From Clostridia bacterium (GTDB taxonomy: Bacteria > Bacillota > Clostridia > Christensenellales > Aristaeellaceae), in contig JAEDKS010000017.1 of assembly GCA_016295665.1 (NCBI GenBank), positions 1-22,564 on the forward strand: 22,564 nucleotides of DNA, given 5' to 3'. Of the stretch, positions 1-7,713 are shown piece after piece (within the stretch, counting starts at the first letter, position 1; each line of letters starts with the position of its first letter). Made by a program: the position numbers and the translations under genes. The notes under the pieces were generated by a model. That model was not told the origin of the DNA. It made no database searches and was given only the letters and a program-made list of their open reading frames with translations.

Positions 1-1
1 C

Positions 2-1756
2 TCCATCGCCCTGGCGGTGTCCGACATCCCGTGGAACGGCCCCACCGGCGCGGTGCATGTGGGCCGCGTGAATGGTCAGTTCGTCATCTGCCCCGATGAG
101 GAGCAGCGCAAGGAGAGCGACCTGAGCCTGTACGTCGCCGGCACCGAGGAGGCCATCATGATGGTCGAGGCCGGTGCCAACGAGCTGAGCGAGGACGTCA
201 TGCTCGACGCCATCCTGTTCGGTCACGAGGAGATCAAGAAGCTGGTCGCCTTCCAGAAGCAGATCGTTGCCGAGATCGGCAAGGAGAAGGTGGAGGTGCC
301 GCTGATCACCACCGGTGACGACGTGAAGAAGGCCGTGCGCGAGTTCGCCCTGGACAAGTGCCGCTGGGTGTTCTCCACCAACGAGCGCTACGAGCGTCAG
401 GAGCGCGAGGCGCAGGTGAAGGAGGAGACCATCGCCGCCCTGTCCGGACAGTTCCCGGGCCGTGAGAGCGAGATCGCCGATGCCCTGTACTATCTGAACA
501 AGGAAGTCATGCGCCGCCGCATCCTCGACGAGGGCATCCGCGCCGATGGCCGCAAGGTCACCGAGGTGCGCCCCATCTGGTGCGAGGTGGGCGTGCTGCC
601 GCGCACCCACGGCTCCGCCGTGTTCACCCGCGGTCAGACCCAGGCCCTGACCGTCACCACCCTGGGCTCCACCAGCGAGGGTCAGGTGCTGGACGGCCTG
701 AGCAACGAGGACTTCAAGCGCTATATCCACCACTACAACATGCCGCCGTATGCCACCGGTGAGGCGGGCCGTCTCAAGAGCCCGGGCCGCCGCGAGATCG
801 GTCACGGCGCCCTGGCGGAGCGTGCGCTGCTGCCCGTGATCCCCACCGAGGAGGAGTTCCCCTACGCGCTGCGTCTGGTCAGCGAGATCCTCTCCTCCAA
901 CGGTTCCTCCTCCATGGCCTCCGTGTGCGGCTCCACCCTGTCCCTGATGGACGCGGGCGTGCCGATCCACGCGCCCGTCGCGGGCGTTGCCATGGGCCTC
1001 ATCAAGGACACCGAGTCCGATAAGGTCGCCATCCTGACCGACATTCAGGGTCTGGAGGACTTCCTGGGCGACATGGACTTCAAGGTTGCCGGCTCCATGA
1101 ACGGCATCACCGCCATCCAGATGGACATCAAGATCGCCGGCATCGACCGCGCCATCCTGAAGCAGGCGCTCGCCCAGGCGCTGCAGGGCCGTCTGCATAT
1201 CCTCAAGATTATGCTCGACTGCCTGCCCCAGCCCCGTGAGCAGCTGTCCCCCTACGCGCCCAAGATCGTGCGCTTCACCATCAATCCCGAGAAGATCCGC
1301 GAGGTCATTGGACCCGGCGGCAAGATGATCAACAAGATCATCGCCGAGACCGGCGTGAAGATCGACATCGAGGACGACGGTCGCGTGTTCATCTCCACCC
1401 CCGATCAGGCTGCCGCCGACAAGGCCCGCAAGATCATCGAGGGCATCGCCAAGGACATCGAGGTCGGCGACGTGTTCACCGGCAAGGTGGTCCGCATCAT
1501 GAACTTCGGCGCCTTCGTGGAGCTGGCCCCCGGCAAGGACGGCATGATCCACATCTCCAAGCTGGCCAACCACCGCGTGGAGAAGGTCGAGGACGTGGTG
1601 AAGATCGGCGACGAGCTGGAGGTCAAGGTGTCCGAGGTGGATGCGCAGGGCCGCATCAACCTCATCCGCAACGACATGGTCTACAGCCAGTCCACCGAGC
1701 CCCGCCGTCCCGAGGGTGGCTTCCGCAGCCGTCCCCCGCGCCGCGAGAGCCGGTAA
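2..1756 (+). CDS. pnp: Polynucleotide phosphorylase, 5'-truncated by window edge
   Basis: PNPase is the trimeric 3'-5' phosphorolytic exoribonuclease of mRNA decay. Reading frame 2 is open from the first codon, so the start lies outside the window; about 584 of the usual 700 residues are present. Seen in order: the end of the first RNase PH domain (SDIPWNGPTG), the all-helical linker, the second RNase PH domain with the catalytic stretch TDIQGLEDFLGDMDF (two conserved Asp), a KH domain with the GPGGKMINKI loop, and a C-terminal S1 domain (GDVFTGKVVRIMNFGAFVEL) ending in a short Arg/Pro-rich tail. The GTG at 17 is an internal Val, not a start. A hairpin follows the stop, and an M16 peptidase gene lies downstream, the usual Firmicute order. 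Identity is certain from the domains. Confidence 0.98.
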   Translation, partial: SIALAVSDIPWNGPTGAVHVGRVNGQFVICPDEEQRKESDLSLYVAGTEEAIMMVEAGANELSEDVMLDAILFGHEEIKKLVAFQKQIVAEIGKEKVEVPLITTGDDVKKAVREFALDKCRWVFSTNERYERQEREAQVKEETIAALSGQFPGRESEIADALYYLNKEVMRRRILDEGIRADGRKVTEVRPIWCEVGVLPRTHGSAVFTRGQTQALTVTTLGSTSEGQVLDGLSNEDFKRYIHHYNMPPYATGEAGRLKSPGRREIGHGALAERALLPVIPTEEEFPYALRLVSEILSSNGSSSMASVCGSTLSLMDAGVPIHAPVAGVAMGLIKDTESDKVAILTDIQGLEDFLGDMDFKVAGSMNGITAIQMDIKIAGIDRAILKQALAQALQGRLHILKIMLDCLPQPREQLSPYAPKIVRFTINPEKIREVIGPGGKMINKIIAETGVKIDIEDDGRVFISTPDQAAADKARKIIEGIAKDIEVGDVFTGKVVRIMNFGAFVELAPGKDGMIHISKLANHRVEKVEDVVKIGDELEVKVSEVDAQGRINLIRNDMVYSQSTEPRRPEGGFRSRPPRRESR

Positions 1757-1786
1757 GCCCCGCACCGCTCCCCTCTGAACAACCCC

Positions 1787-1826
1787 AGCCGCTCTGCCGC
1801 AGGTGCGCGGTGGAGCGGCTTCTTCC
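1787..1826 (+). terminator. Hairpin terminator after pnp
   Basis: AGCCGCTC (1787-1794) pairs perfectly with GAGCGGCT (1813-1820), extended inside by CCGC/GCGG, and is followed by TCTTCC. The T tail is poor, so this may be a leaky terminator or a 3' mRNA-protecting structure. Two further small hairpins (CCGGG/CCCGG at 1830-1844 and CCTCCC/GGGAGG at 1851-1866) lie before the peptidase gene. I see no convincing promoter in this gap. Confidence 0.6.
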
Positions 1827-1896
1827 ATACCGGGCCCGTCCCGGCAGCTGCCTCCCTTCCGGGAGGAATGAAACACAGGCATAGGTGGTAACATAA

Positions 1897-3165
1897 GTGC
1901 AAACCGAAATGAGGACGGAACAGCGAATGAACGATCAGTGGACCCTGCCCAACGGTCTCCGCATCGTTGGCGAACGGCTGCCCTACCTGCGGTCGGTCTC
2001 CATCGGCGTGTGGCTGCACGTCGGCTCCATGATGGAGCAGCCCTCGGAGAACGGCCTGTCCCACTTCCTGGAGCATATGGTGTTCAAGGGAACCACGCAC
2101 CGCACTACCCGGCAGATCGCCGAGGAGATGGACGCGGTGGGCGGTCAGCTCAACGCCTTCACCGGGAAGGACTGCACCTGCTTCTACGCCAAGGTGATCG
2201 ACGAGGATCTGGAGCTCGCCGTTGACATGCTCGCCGACCTGACCTGCCACGCCACCCTCGACGAGGGCGAGCTGCAGAAGGAGCGGGGCGTCATCCTGGA
2301 GGAGATCGCCATGGACGAGGACTCCCCCGAGGATCTGGTCACCGACCTGCTCAGCGCCACCCAGTACGGCGGCATGAGCCTGGGCATGCCCATCCTGGGC
2401 CCCGCCGCGCAGGTGGAGGCCTACACCCGGGGCGATCTGGCGGCCTTCCGCGCCGCCCACTACAGCCCCCGGGACACGGTGGTCGCCCTGTGCGGCAACT
2501 ACGATCCGGCCAAGGTGAAGGCCCTGTGCGAGCAGTACTTCGGCAGCTGGCACAATGAGCTGCCGCCCCTGGCCCTCCCGCCCATGGCGCCCCTGACCGG
2601 GCGCAGCGCCGCCCGGGAGAAGGACACGGAGCAGATGCACATCTGCCTGGGCTTCCCCGGCACCGGCTACGGCACCGGGGAGATCTATCCCCAGGCCGTG
2701 CTGAACAACCTGCTGGGCGGCTCCATGTCCTCCCGGCTGTTCCAGCGCATCCGTGAGGAGCTCGGCATGGCCTACACCATCTACAGCTACCCCAACAGCT
2801 ATCAGGGCAGCGGCACCTTCGGCATCTACGCGGGCGTATCGCCGAAGAACGGCGCGCTGGTGCTGGAGGAGATTCGCGGCGAGCTGAAGCGCCTGCTGCG
2901 GGACGGCATCACTGAGAAGGAGTTCCGCGATGCCAAGACGCAGCTTCGGGGCGGCTATCTGCTGGGCCTGGAGAGCCCCGGCAGCCGGATGCAGGCCCTG
3001 GGCCGCAGCCTGCTGCTGCTGGAGAAGGCCGCCGAGCCCGGCGAGACCATCGCCCGCATCGACGCGGTGACCATGGACGCAGTGATGGAGGCTGCACGGC
3101 GCATGCTGTCTGCGGAACCCTGCCTGGCGGTGGTGGGCCGGGGCCCCGAAGCGCTGCTGCACTGA
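1897..3165 (+). CDS. M16 family zinc peptidase (processing-peptidase-like)
   Basis: Insulinase/pitrilysin-family metallopeptidase of about 422 aa, the single-chain two-domain type usually encoded next to pnp in Firmicutes. The inverted zinc motif HFLEH (residues 56-60: H56, catalytic E59, H60) is followed 76 residues later by the third ligand E136 in GVILEEIAMDEDSPED. The second half has the substrate-binding R/Y pattern (SSRLFQRIREELGMAYTIYS). There is no signal peptide, so it is probably cytoplasmic; the physiological substrate is unknown. The start is uncertain. GTG 1897 has AGGTGG 8 nt upstream; ATG 1927 has GAGG about 12 nt upstream and would begin MNDQWTLPNGLRIV, closer to the usual family N terminus. 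ruvX starts 9 nt after the stop, so they are co-transcribed. Confidence 0.93.
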   Translation: MQTEMRTEQRMNDQWTLPNGLRIVGERLPYLRSVSIGVWLHVGSMMEQPSENGLSHFLEHMVFKGTTHRTTRQIAEEMDAVGGQLNAFTGKDCTCFYAKVIDEDLELAVDMLADLTCHATLDEGELQKERGVILEEIAMDEDSPEDLVTDLLSATQYGGMSLGMPILGPAAQVEAYTRGDLAAFRAAHYSPRDTVVALCGNYDPAKVKALCEQYFGSWHNELPPLALPPMAPLTGRSAAREKDTEQMHICLGFPGTGYGTGEIYPQAVLNNLLGGSMSSRLFQRIREELGMAYTIYSYPNSYQGSGTFGIYAGVSPKNGALVLEEIRGELKRLLRDGITEKEFRDAKTQLRGGYLLGLESPGSRMQALGRSLLLLEKAAEPGETIARIDAVTMDAVMEAARRMLSAEPCLAVVGRGPEALLH

Positions 3166-3174
3166 GGAGGCACC

Positions 3175-3924
3175 ATGAACGAGAGAATCCTTGCCCTGGA
3201 CATCGGCGACGCCCGCATCGGCATCGCCGTCAGCGATGCCACCCGCCTCATCGCCACCCCCGTGGAGGTGCTGCACCGGGTGGGCTGGGGGCCGGACGTC
3301 CGGCGCATCTGTGAGCTGTGCCGGCAGTACGACACCACCGAGGTGCTCTCCGGCTGGCCCCTGAACATGGACGGCACCGCGGGCTTTCAGTCCGAAAAGG
3401 TAAAGAAATTCTGTGAGCAGCTTGAAAAGGCGGGCCTGACGGTGTATTATCAGGATGAGCGGCTGACAACCGTCAGCGCCGAGCGGGCCCTGCTGGAGGG
3501 CAACATGCACCGCGCCGAGCGGAAGCAGACCGTGGATAAGGTGGCTGCTGCGGTCATCCTGCAGCAGTACCTGGACGCCTGCCGCAGGGAAGGCGCAGAG
3601 GAAACCGAAAAAACGAACGAAGCTGAAGGAGGTCATCCCATGCAGGACGAGAACATGAACATCATTGAGCTGATTGACGAGGACGGCGAGTCCGTATCCT
3701 TTGAGCACCTGGCAACCCTGGAGCACGAGGGCGAGTACTACATCGTGCTCAGCGAGATCACCGAGGACGACAGCGCCGAGGAGGATGTGGATGTCGTCAT
3801 CATGAAGATCGAGCAGGACGAGAACGGCGACGACGTGTACGTCTACGAGGAGGACGAGGCCCTGCAGGAGGTGCTCTTCGAGAAATTCCTGAAGCTCATG
3901 GACGAGCAGGAGGAGCAGGAGTAA
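3175..3924 (+). CDS. ruvX: RuvX/YqgF nuclease-fold protein fused in frame to a DUF1292 domain
   Basis: Residues 1-140 are a complete RuvX/YqgF RNase H-fold protein (Holliday junction resolvase-like; implicated in 16S rRNA 5'-end processing). Seen: LDIGDARIGIAVSD with Asp9, GWPLNMDGT (60-68), DERLTT (94-99) and the final catalytic Asp121 in TVDKVAAAVILQQYLD. Instead of stopping, the frame continues through a charged linker (about 141-155) into an acidic DUF1292 domain (156-249: IIELIDEDGESVSFEHLATLEHEG onward). In Clostridia ruvX and the DUF1292 gene are normally separate neighbours, so this is either a real fusion or two genes that lost the intervening stop. A strong internal ribosome binding site precedes codon 156 (separate entry). 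The gene starts with ATG after GAGGAGG (3164-3170). Confidence 0.9.
   Translation: MNERILALDIGDARIGIAVSDATRLIATPVEVLHRVGWGPDVRRICELCRQYDTTEVLSGWPLNMDGTAGFQSEKVKKFCEQLEKAGLTVYYQDERLTTVSAERALLEGNMHRAERKQTVDKVAAAVILQQYLDACRREGAEETEKTNEAEGGHPMQDENMNIIELIDEDGESVSFEHLATLEHEGEYYIVLSEITEDDSAEEDVDVVIMKIEQDENGDDVYVYEEDEALQEVLFEKFLKLMDEQEEQE
3640..3924 (+). CDS. Possible separately initiated DUF1292 protein nested in the ruvX frame
   Basis: ATG 3640 lies 6 nt after a perfect AAGGAGGT (3626-3633), a site as good as any real start in the window, and begins MQDENMNIIELIDEDG, exactly where a stand-alone DUF1292 protein would begin. It is in frame with ruvX, with no stop in the preceding 155 codons. The 94-aa product is very acidic and has no known function. 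Ribosomes probably make both a RuvX-DUF1292 fusion and free DUF1292 protein from the same frame. The domain assignment is firm; independent initiation is inferred from the ribosome binding site alone. Confidence 0.6.
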   Translation: MQDENMNIIELIDEDGESVSFEHLATLEHEGEYYIVLSEITEDDSAEEDVDVVIMKIEQDENGDDVYVYEEDEALQEVLFEKFLKLMDEQEEQE

Positions 3925-3969
3925 TTCCTGCAGAAATGCGTAACAAGTTGTAAATTGTTCGCAATCAGA

Positions 3970-3998
3970 TTGACAAATTCTCTATGCGCTGATATAAT
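3970..3998 (+). promoter_or_regulatory. Consensus sigma-A promoter for the DUF3048 gene
   Basis: TTGACA (3970-3975), a 17-bp spacer and TATAAT (3993-3998): a perfect consensus in both boxes. Transcription should begin near 4005, giving a leader of about 63 nt to the ATG at 4068. Confidence 0.93.
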
Positions 3999-4067
3999 GC
4001 TGATGTACAGCGCTCCGAGATGTGTTCGCTGACGTGGAAAGGAACAAAAGAGAGGATGTGCCACACG

Positions 4068-5216
4068 ATGAAGAAGATTACCGCTCTGCTGCTGGCTGCG
4101 CTGCTGCTGCTGGGTGCTGTCCCCGCGCTGGCAGAGACCATCGACGGCAAGACGGCGCGCAGCATTCCGCTGCAGGATGTGGGCGTGAACGCCGTGGAGG
4201 AGGGCATCAGCCCCACCACCGGCCTCGCGCTTGCTGAGCTGGACGTGCCCGATGACGCGCTGGGTCTGGCTGTAACCGGTACCTATATGCCCATGGTCGT
4301 GCAGATTGATAACCAGGACGGCGGCGTCAATGCCCGTGCTCCCTGGGGTCTGGCCTATGCCGACATCATTTATGAAACGCCCCTGCACCGTGAGGGCGCG
4401 ACCCGCCTGACTGCGGTGTTCTCCGATGTGCTGCCCACCTCCGTGGGCCCCATCCGTTCCGCCCGTGTGGCCCATGTGTGGATCGCCCGTGAATGGGGCG
4501 GCGGCTTCGTCCACTTCGGTCGTCAGGAGTACAATGGCTCCAACGCCGAGCAGGAGATGAAGAACGTGGGCATCCTGCGCTATCTGAACCGCTTCGACGG
4601 TACTGACGGCGCCAAGCCCTGGAACAAGTACTTCAATGCCCGTGCCAACCTGGCCTCCCCCCACAACCAGAATGCCAACGTTGCCGGCCTGCGCACCCTG
4701 ATGGGTCTGAATGCCAGCGGCGAGACCGTGGAGGTCATCCCTACCGAGCATGCGCTGCGCTTCACGGATGAGCAGCCCACCGGCGGCGATTCCGGCGTGG
4801 CTATCGGCGTGGAATGGAGCCGTCAGGAGAGCGACTCCTATGCCTACAGCTCCACCCTGGTCTATCAGGATGGTCAGTACTACCGCTACATGGGCGGCGT
4901 GAAGAGCGACCTGTCCACCGACGGTCTGACCCTGCATGTGGACAAGGATCTGGGCACCCCCATCACCTACGCCAACGTGATTATCCAGTACACCGACGTG
5001 ACCTGGAATGGCAACGATGCGCCCATCTGCCAGATGGTCGGCTCCGGCAACGCGGACTACTTCATCGGCGGCGTGCATCTGCAGGGCTGCTGGGAGCATG
5101 AGGTCCTGGAGGATCGCACCATCTTCTACGGCCCCGACGGCAGCGAGATCGCCCTGCAGCGCGGCAAGACGCTGATCATCGTGGCGGATCGAGAGCAGGA
5201 GATCGTGTACCGTTAA
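4068..5216 (+). CDS. Secreted DUF3048 domain protein (YerB-like)
   Basis: A 382-aa exported protein. ATG 4068 begins MKKITALLLAALLLLGAVPALA, a textbook signal peptide with likely cleavage after ALA (about residue 22). An upstream in-frame ATG (4020) would bury the signal sequence behind 16 residues, so 4068 is preferred; AGAGG at 4051 is its likely, somewhat distant, ribosome binding site. There is no lipobox Cys, unlike many YerB proteins. The mature part carries the family signature SVGPIRSARVAHVWIAREWG and a C-terminal part rich in Gly and Tyr (WNGNDAPICQMVGSGNADYF). DUF3048 proteins are widespread in Firmicutes; their role is unclear. It is monocistronic between its own promoter and terminator. 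Confidence 0.9.
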   Translation: MKKITALLLAALLLLGAVPALAETIDGKTARSIPLQDVGVNAVEEGISPTTGLALAELDVPDDALGLAVTGTYMPMVVQIDNQDGGVNARAPWGLAYADIIYETPLHREGATRLTAVFSDVLPTSVGPIRSARVAHVWIAREWGGGFVHFGRQEYNGSNAEQEMKNVGILRYLNRFDGTDGAKPWNKYFNARANLASPHNQNANVAGLRTLMGLNASGETVEVIPTEHALRFTDEQPTGGDSGVAIGVEWSRQESDSYAYSSTLVYQDGQYYRYMGGVKSDLSTDGLTLHVDKDLGTPITYANVIIQYTDVTWNGNDAPICQMVGSGNADYFIGGVHLQGCWEHEVLEDRTIFYGPDGSEIALQRGKTLIIVADREQEIVYR

Positions 5217-5241
5217 GGATCACGCACAAGGTAAAACGGAA

Positions 5242-5283
5242 GGCCGTCATCCCAACCGGAAATCCGGAGGGATGGCGGCCTTT
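5242..5283 (+). terminator. Rho-independent terminator after the DUF3048 gene
   Basis: GGCCGTCATCCC (5242-5253) pairs with GGGATGGCGGCC (5269-5280) with one G-U pair, an additional CCGG/CCGG inside, followed by TTT. Confidence 0.82.
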
Positions 5284-5300
5284 GCTTCGTGATTGTGTGC

Positions 5301-5329
5301 TTGCATACAGGCGCACCCTGTGTTATCAT
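5301..5329 (+). promoter_or_regulatory. Probable sigma-A promoter for the EcsC-like gene
   Basis: TTGCAT (5301-5306), 17-bp spacer, TATCAT (5324-5329), just after the preceding terminator. The resulting leader is about 95 nt; no riboswitch recognised in it. Confidence 0.65.
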
Positions 5330-5431
5330 GTTGCAAGAGGAAGAAAGCCACTATACCACGCCGCGAAAAAAACAGCGGCTATTACGGTACCAGTGCGGTA
5401 CAATCATTTCAAAAGTGGAGGTATTCCCAAC

Positions 5432-6442
5432 ATGGAGACAAACACGCAGACACCCAACACAGGCTTCAATGACAACGACAAACTGGTGGAAATCGTCAGC
5501 GCAGCCATTACCCTCCCCGGGGTCAAGGTGAACCGAAGGGCATTCCTGCTGACGCAATTCAAGGACGCATCCTCTGAATTCCGGGAAAAGGTGCTGGAGG
5601 CCGGCCCCGTTGACGCAGGATGCACCCGGGAGCAGCTTCGGGCAAAGGCCGAAAAGCTGCTGATGGACAGAACCCTGGCCTCCACCGGTGCTTCCTTTCT
5701 GGCCGGTCTTCCCGGGGGAATTGCCATGGCAGCAACCATACCGGCGGACATGCTGCAATACTACGCTGTAGCGCTGCGCACGGCCCAGGAGATCGTCTAT
5801 CTCTACGGCGAGCCTGATCTCTGGAACGATGGTGCCCCGGATGACGAACTGGTGCGCAATCAGCTTCTCCTCTACTGCGGTGTGATGCTGGGCGCATCCG
5901 GCGCCGCGCAGGCCGTTCGCGTTCTCTCCTCAGCGCTTTCAAAGCAGGTTCTAAAGAAGCTTCCACAGAAGGCCTTGACAAAAACGCTCTATTACCCGGT
6001 CGTCAAATCCATCTGCAAGTTCTTCGGTGTTCACATGACCAAAGGGATTTTCGCCAAGGGAGTTTCCAAGGCTGTTCCCGTCATTGGCGGCATTGTTTCG
6101 GGCGGCATAACCTTCGCCTCCATGCGCCCCATGGGGATCAGATTGATTGATGCCATGGACGAGGCACACTTTGCCTACACGCAAAAGAGCTTCCAGTCCG
6201 ACTGGAAGGAAATCATGGATGTATGCGAAGCCGCCGGTGAAGACATACCAGCCGACATTGAGAATCTGTCCCAGGCAGCGGACTCCACGGCTGCCGGACC
6301 TGCAGAGGCCCCCACTCAGGCAACAGACAGCACGACCTCCATCGTGGCAGAAATCAGGCAGGCCAAGGAACTGCTCGATGCCGGTGTCCTGACACAGGAG
6401 GAGTTTGACCTGCTCAAAGCCAGGCTTTTCTCCCGGCTGTAA
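5432..6442 (+). CDS. EcsC-like protein with C-terminal SHOCT domain
   Basis: A 336-aa protein. Start ATG 5432 has GTGGAGGT (5415-5422) 9 nt upstream; the open frame further 5' is not needed. Residues about 100-240 resemble the EcsC family: a Gly-rich hydrophobic stretch (SFLAGLPGGIAMAATIPADM), then YYAVALRTAQEIVYLYGEPD and a second Gly-rich segment (AVPVIGGIVSGGITFASM), suggesting membrane association without a signal peptide. After an Ala/Thr/Pro linker, the last 30 residues (IRQAKELLDAGVLTQEEFDL) are a classic SHOCT motif, a short oligomerisation or regulatory module. Function is unknown for this architecture. Its codon use is less GC-biased than that of the flanking genes, a weak hint of different origin. 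Confidence 0.75.
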   Translation: METNTQTPNTGFNDNDKLVEIVSAAITLPGVKVNRRAFLLTQFKDASSEFREKVLEAGPVDAGCTREQLRAKAEKLLMDRTLASTGASFLAGLPGGIAMAATIPADMLQYYAVALRTAQEIVYLYGEPDLWNDGAPDDELVRNQLLLYCGVMLGASGAAQAVRVLSSALSKQVLKKLPQKALTKTLYYPVVKSICKFFGVHMTKGIFAKGVSKAVPVIGGIVSGGITFASMRPMGIRLIDAMDEAHFAYTQKSFQSDWKEIMDVCEAAGEDIPADIENLSQAADSTAAGPAEAPTQATDSTTSIVAEIRQAKELLDAGVLTQEEFDLLKARLFSRL

Positions 6443-6458
6443 AGCCTCGGCGCAGCAA

Positions 6459-6494
6459 GAGGCCATGGTCATCGCGCCATGGCCTCCATTTTCT
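6459..6494 (+). terminator. Terminator between convergent genes
   Basis: GAGGCCATGG (6459-6468) and CCATGGCCTC (6477-6486) form a perfect 10-bp stem with an 8-nt loop, followed on the + strand by CATTTTCTATT. It serves the EcsC-like gene; the minus-strand tail is poor in T, so its effect on the converging GerMN gene is less certain. Confidence 0.8.
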
Positions 6495-6502
6495 ATTATG
6501 GC

Positions 6503-7576
6503 TCAGTCAATCTCCACCACCCCCGGATACTGCGCCATGACCTCCGCGGCATCGTTGAGGAAGGTCGTGGTCGTTTCGGGGTCGGGAGTGTAGGGCTCGC
6601 CCTCCACCAGCAGCTCCACCTTCTTGACGCCCGGGAACTGGCTCGCGGTGAAGAGGATTGCCCGGATAGCCTGCTGTCCGCCGTCGCCCTCCGCCACGTT
6701 CAGGAACTCGCGGCTGAAGTCGATGGTGGCGGTGCCGTTTTTGAGCTTCACGCTCCGGACGCCGCAGCCCGAGGGCAGCGGACGCTCCAGACCGCTGTCC
6801 GACTGCGGCCCCTTGGCAAGCTCCAGAATCGCCGTGGGCAGGTCAGCGGTGGAGAACACCGTGCGCGTGACCGGTACCAGCACCCGCCCGTTTGCCGAGG
6901 GGAAGTACAGCTGCACCTGATCCGCGTAGCTGGAGCCCGCCATGGTCGCCACGCTCTCCACGTTCACGCTGTCAGCGGTGAACACGCCGCTCACGTCAGT
7001 TCCATGGGTTAGCTGGCTGCGCTTCTGTCCGTCAAAGAGGAACGAAACCTCGTCCACCGTGTCAAAGCAGCACAGCGCCGCGGCGGTGCCCTGCACCATC
7101 AGCAGCTCCTCCTCGGCGGTGGCGCAGTTCAGCGCCTCGGAGCTCAGGTCAACCCGAGCCTTGCCGTCCGCGATGTCCACATCGAAGGTGGTGCCCTCGG
7201 GAATCACCGTCCGCAGCCCCATCCGCGCCGCCGCCAGATCATTCTCCCCGGAGGCCACCATCAGCGCCAGCGTGGCCTTGGCGATGCCCTCCTGCCGGGG
7301 CACCTGCCGCGTGACCGGCACCAGATAGCCGTCCCCGTCCTCGTACCAGCACACGGTGGACTGGGTCTCCACCGCCGCCTCGGAGGTGACCTGGGTGAAT
7401 TCCACCTCCGGCTCCCCGTAGACCAGCTCCGTGGCGCCCGTATCCTGTCCTCCACGCACCGCCAGCACCACCACCAGCACGGCGGACAGCACGATCAGCA
7501 TCCGCTCCAGATCGGCGCGTCCGGGCTTCCACTTCCAGTGCAGCTTCTTCTTCCAGTCAGCGATTTTCACCTTCAT
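6503..7576 (-). CDS. Membrane-anchored tandem GerMN domain protein
   Basis: A 357-aa protein with a Lys/Trp-rich cytoplasmic N terminus (MKVKIADWKKKLHWKWKPGR), one membrane segment (about residues 26-40) and an extracellular part with two GerMN-type repeats. Both repeats share VPVTR(Q/T)V, an Ala/Leu helix, then a Gly-rich turn and a strand ending DLSSEALN or DFSREFLN. GerMN domains occur in sporulation and spore-germination proteins (GerM) and in envelope lipoproteins. ATG 7576 is chosen because GGAGG lies about 5 nt upstream; the frame is open to 7624 without a better site. It is divergent from the secreted-protein gene at 7714. A spore role is plausible by family but not shown. Confidence 0.85.
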   Translation of the reverse strand: MKVKIADWKKKLHWKWKPGRADLERMLIVLSAVLVVVLAVRGGQDTGATELVYGEPEVEFTQVTSEAAVETQSTVCWYEDGDGYLVPVTRQVPRQEGIAKATLALMVASGENDLAAARMGLRTVIPEGTTFDVDIADGKARVDLSSEALNCATAEEELLMVQGTAAALCCFDTVDEVSFLFDGQKRSQLTHGTDVSGVFTADSVNVESVATMAGSSYADQVQLYFPSANGRVLVPVTRTVFSTADLPTAILELAKGPQSDSGLERPLPSGCGVRSVKLKNGTATIDFSREFLNVAEGDGGQQAIRAILFTASQFPGVKKVELLVEGEPYTPDPETTTTFLNDAAEVMAQYPGVVEID

Positions 7577-7649
7577 TGCCCCCTCCATCGTCGTGTACCC
7601 CATGTCTATGCGGCGGCACGACACGCTATGCCTCGCGCACGCCCGTCCC

Positions 7650-7677
7650 TTGCTCTGACGGGAAAACGTGGTATAAT
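7650..7677 (+). promoter_or_regulatory. Sigma-A promoter for the secreted-protein gene
   Basis: TTGCTC (7650-7655), 16-bp spacer, TATAAT (7672-7677), 37 bp before the ATG at 7714. The -10 box is perfect, the -35 weak. Confidence 0.7.
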
Positions 7678-7713
7678 GGAGACAGACGATAAGCGGACGA
7701 GGAGGTGTCCATC

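Noticed and set aside
1681..3726. About 680-codon open frame on the - strand
   Set aside because: Antisense to the M16 peptidase and ruvX; composition is that of a GC-rich shadow frame.
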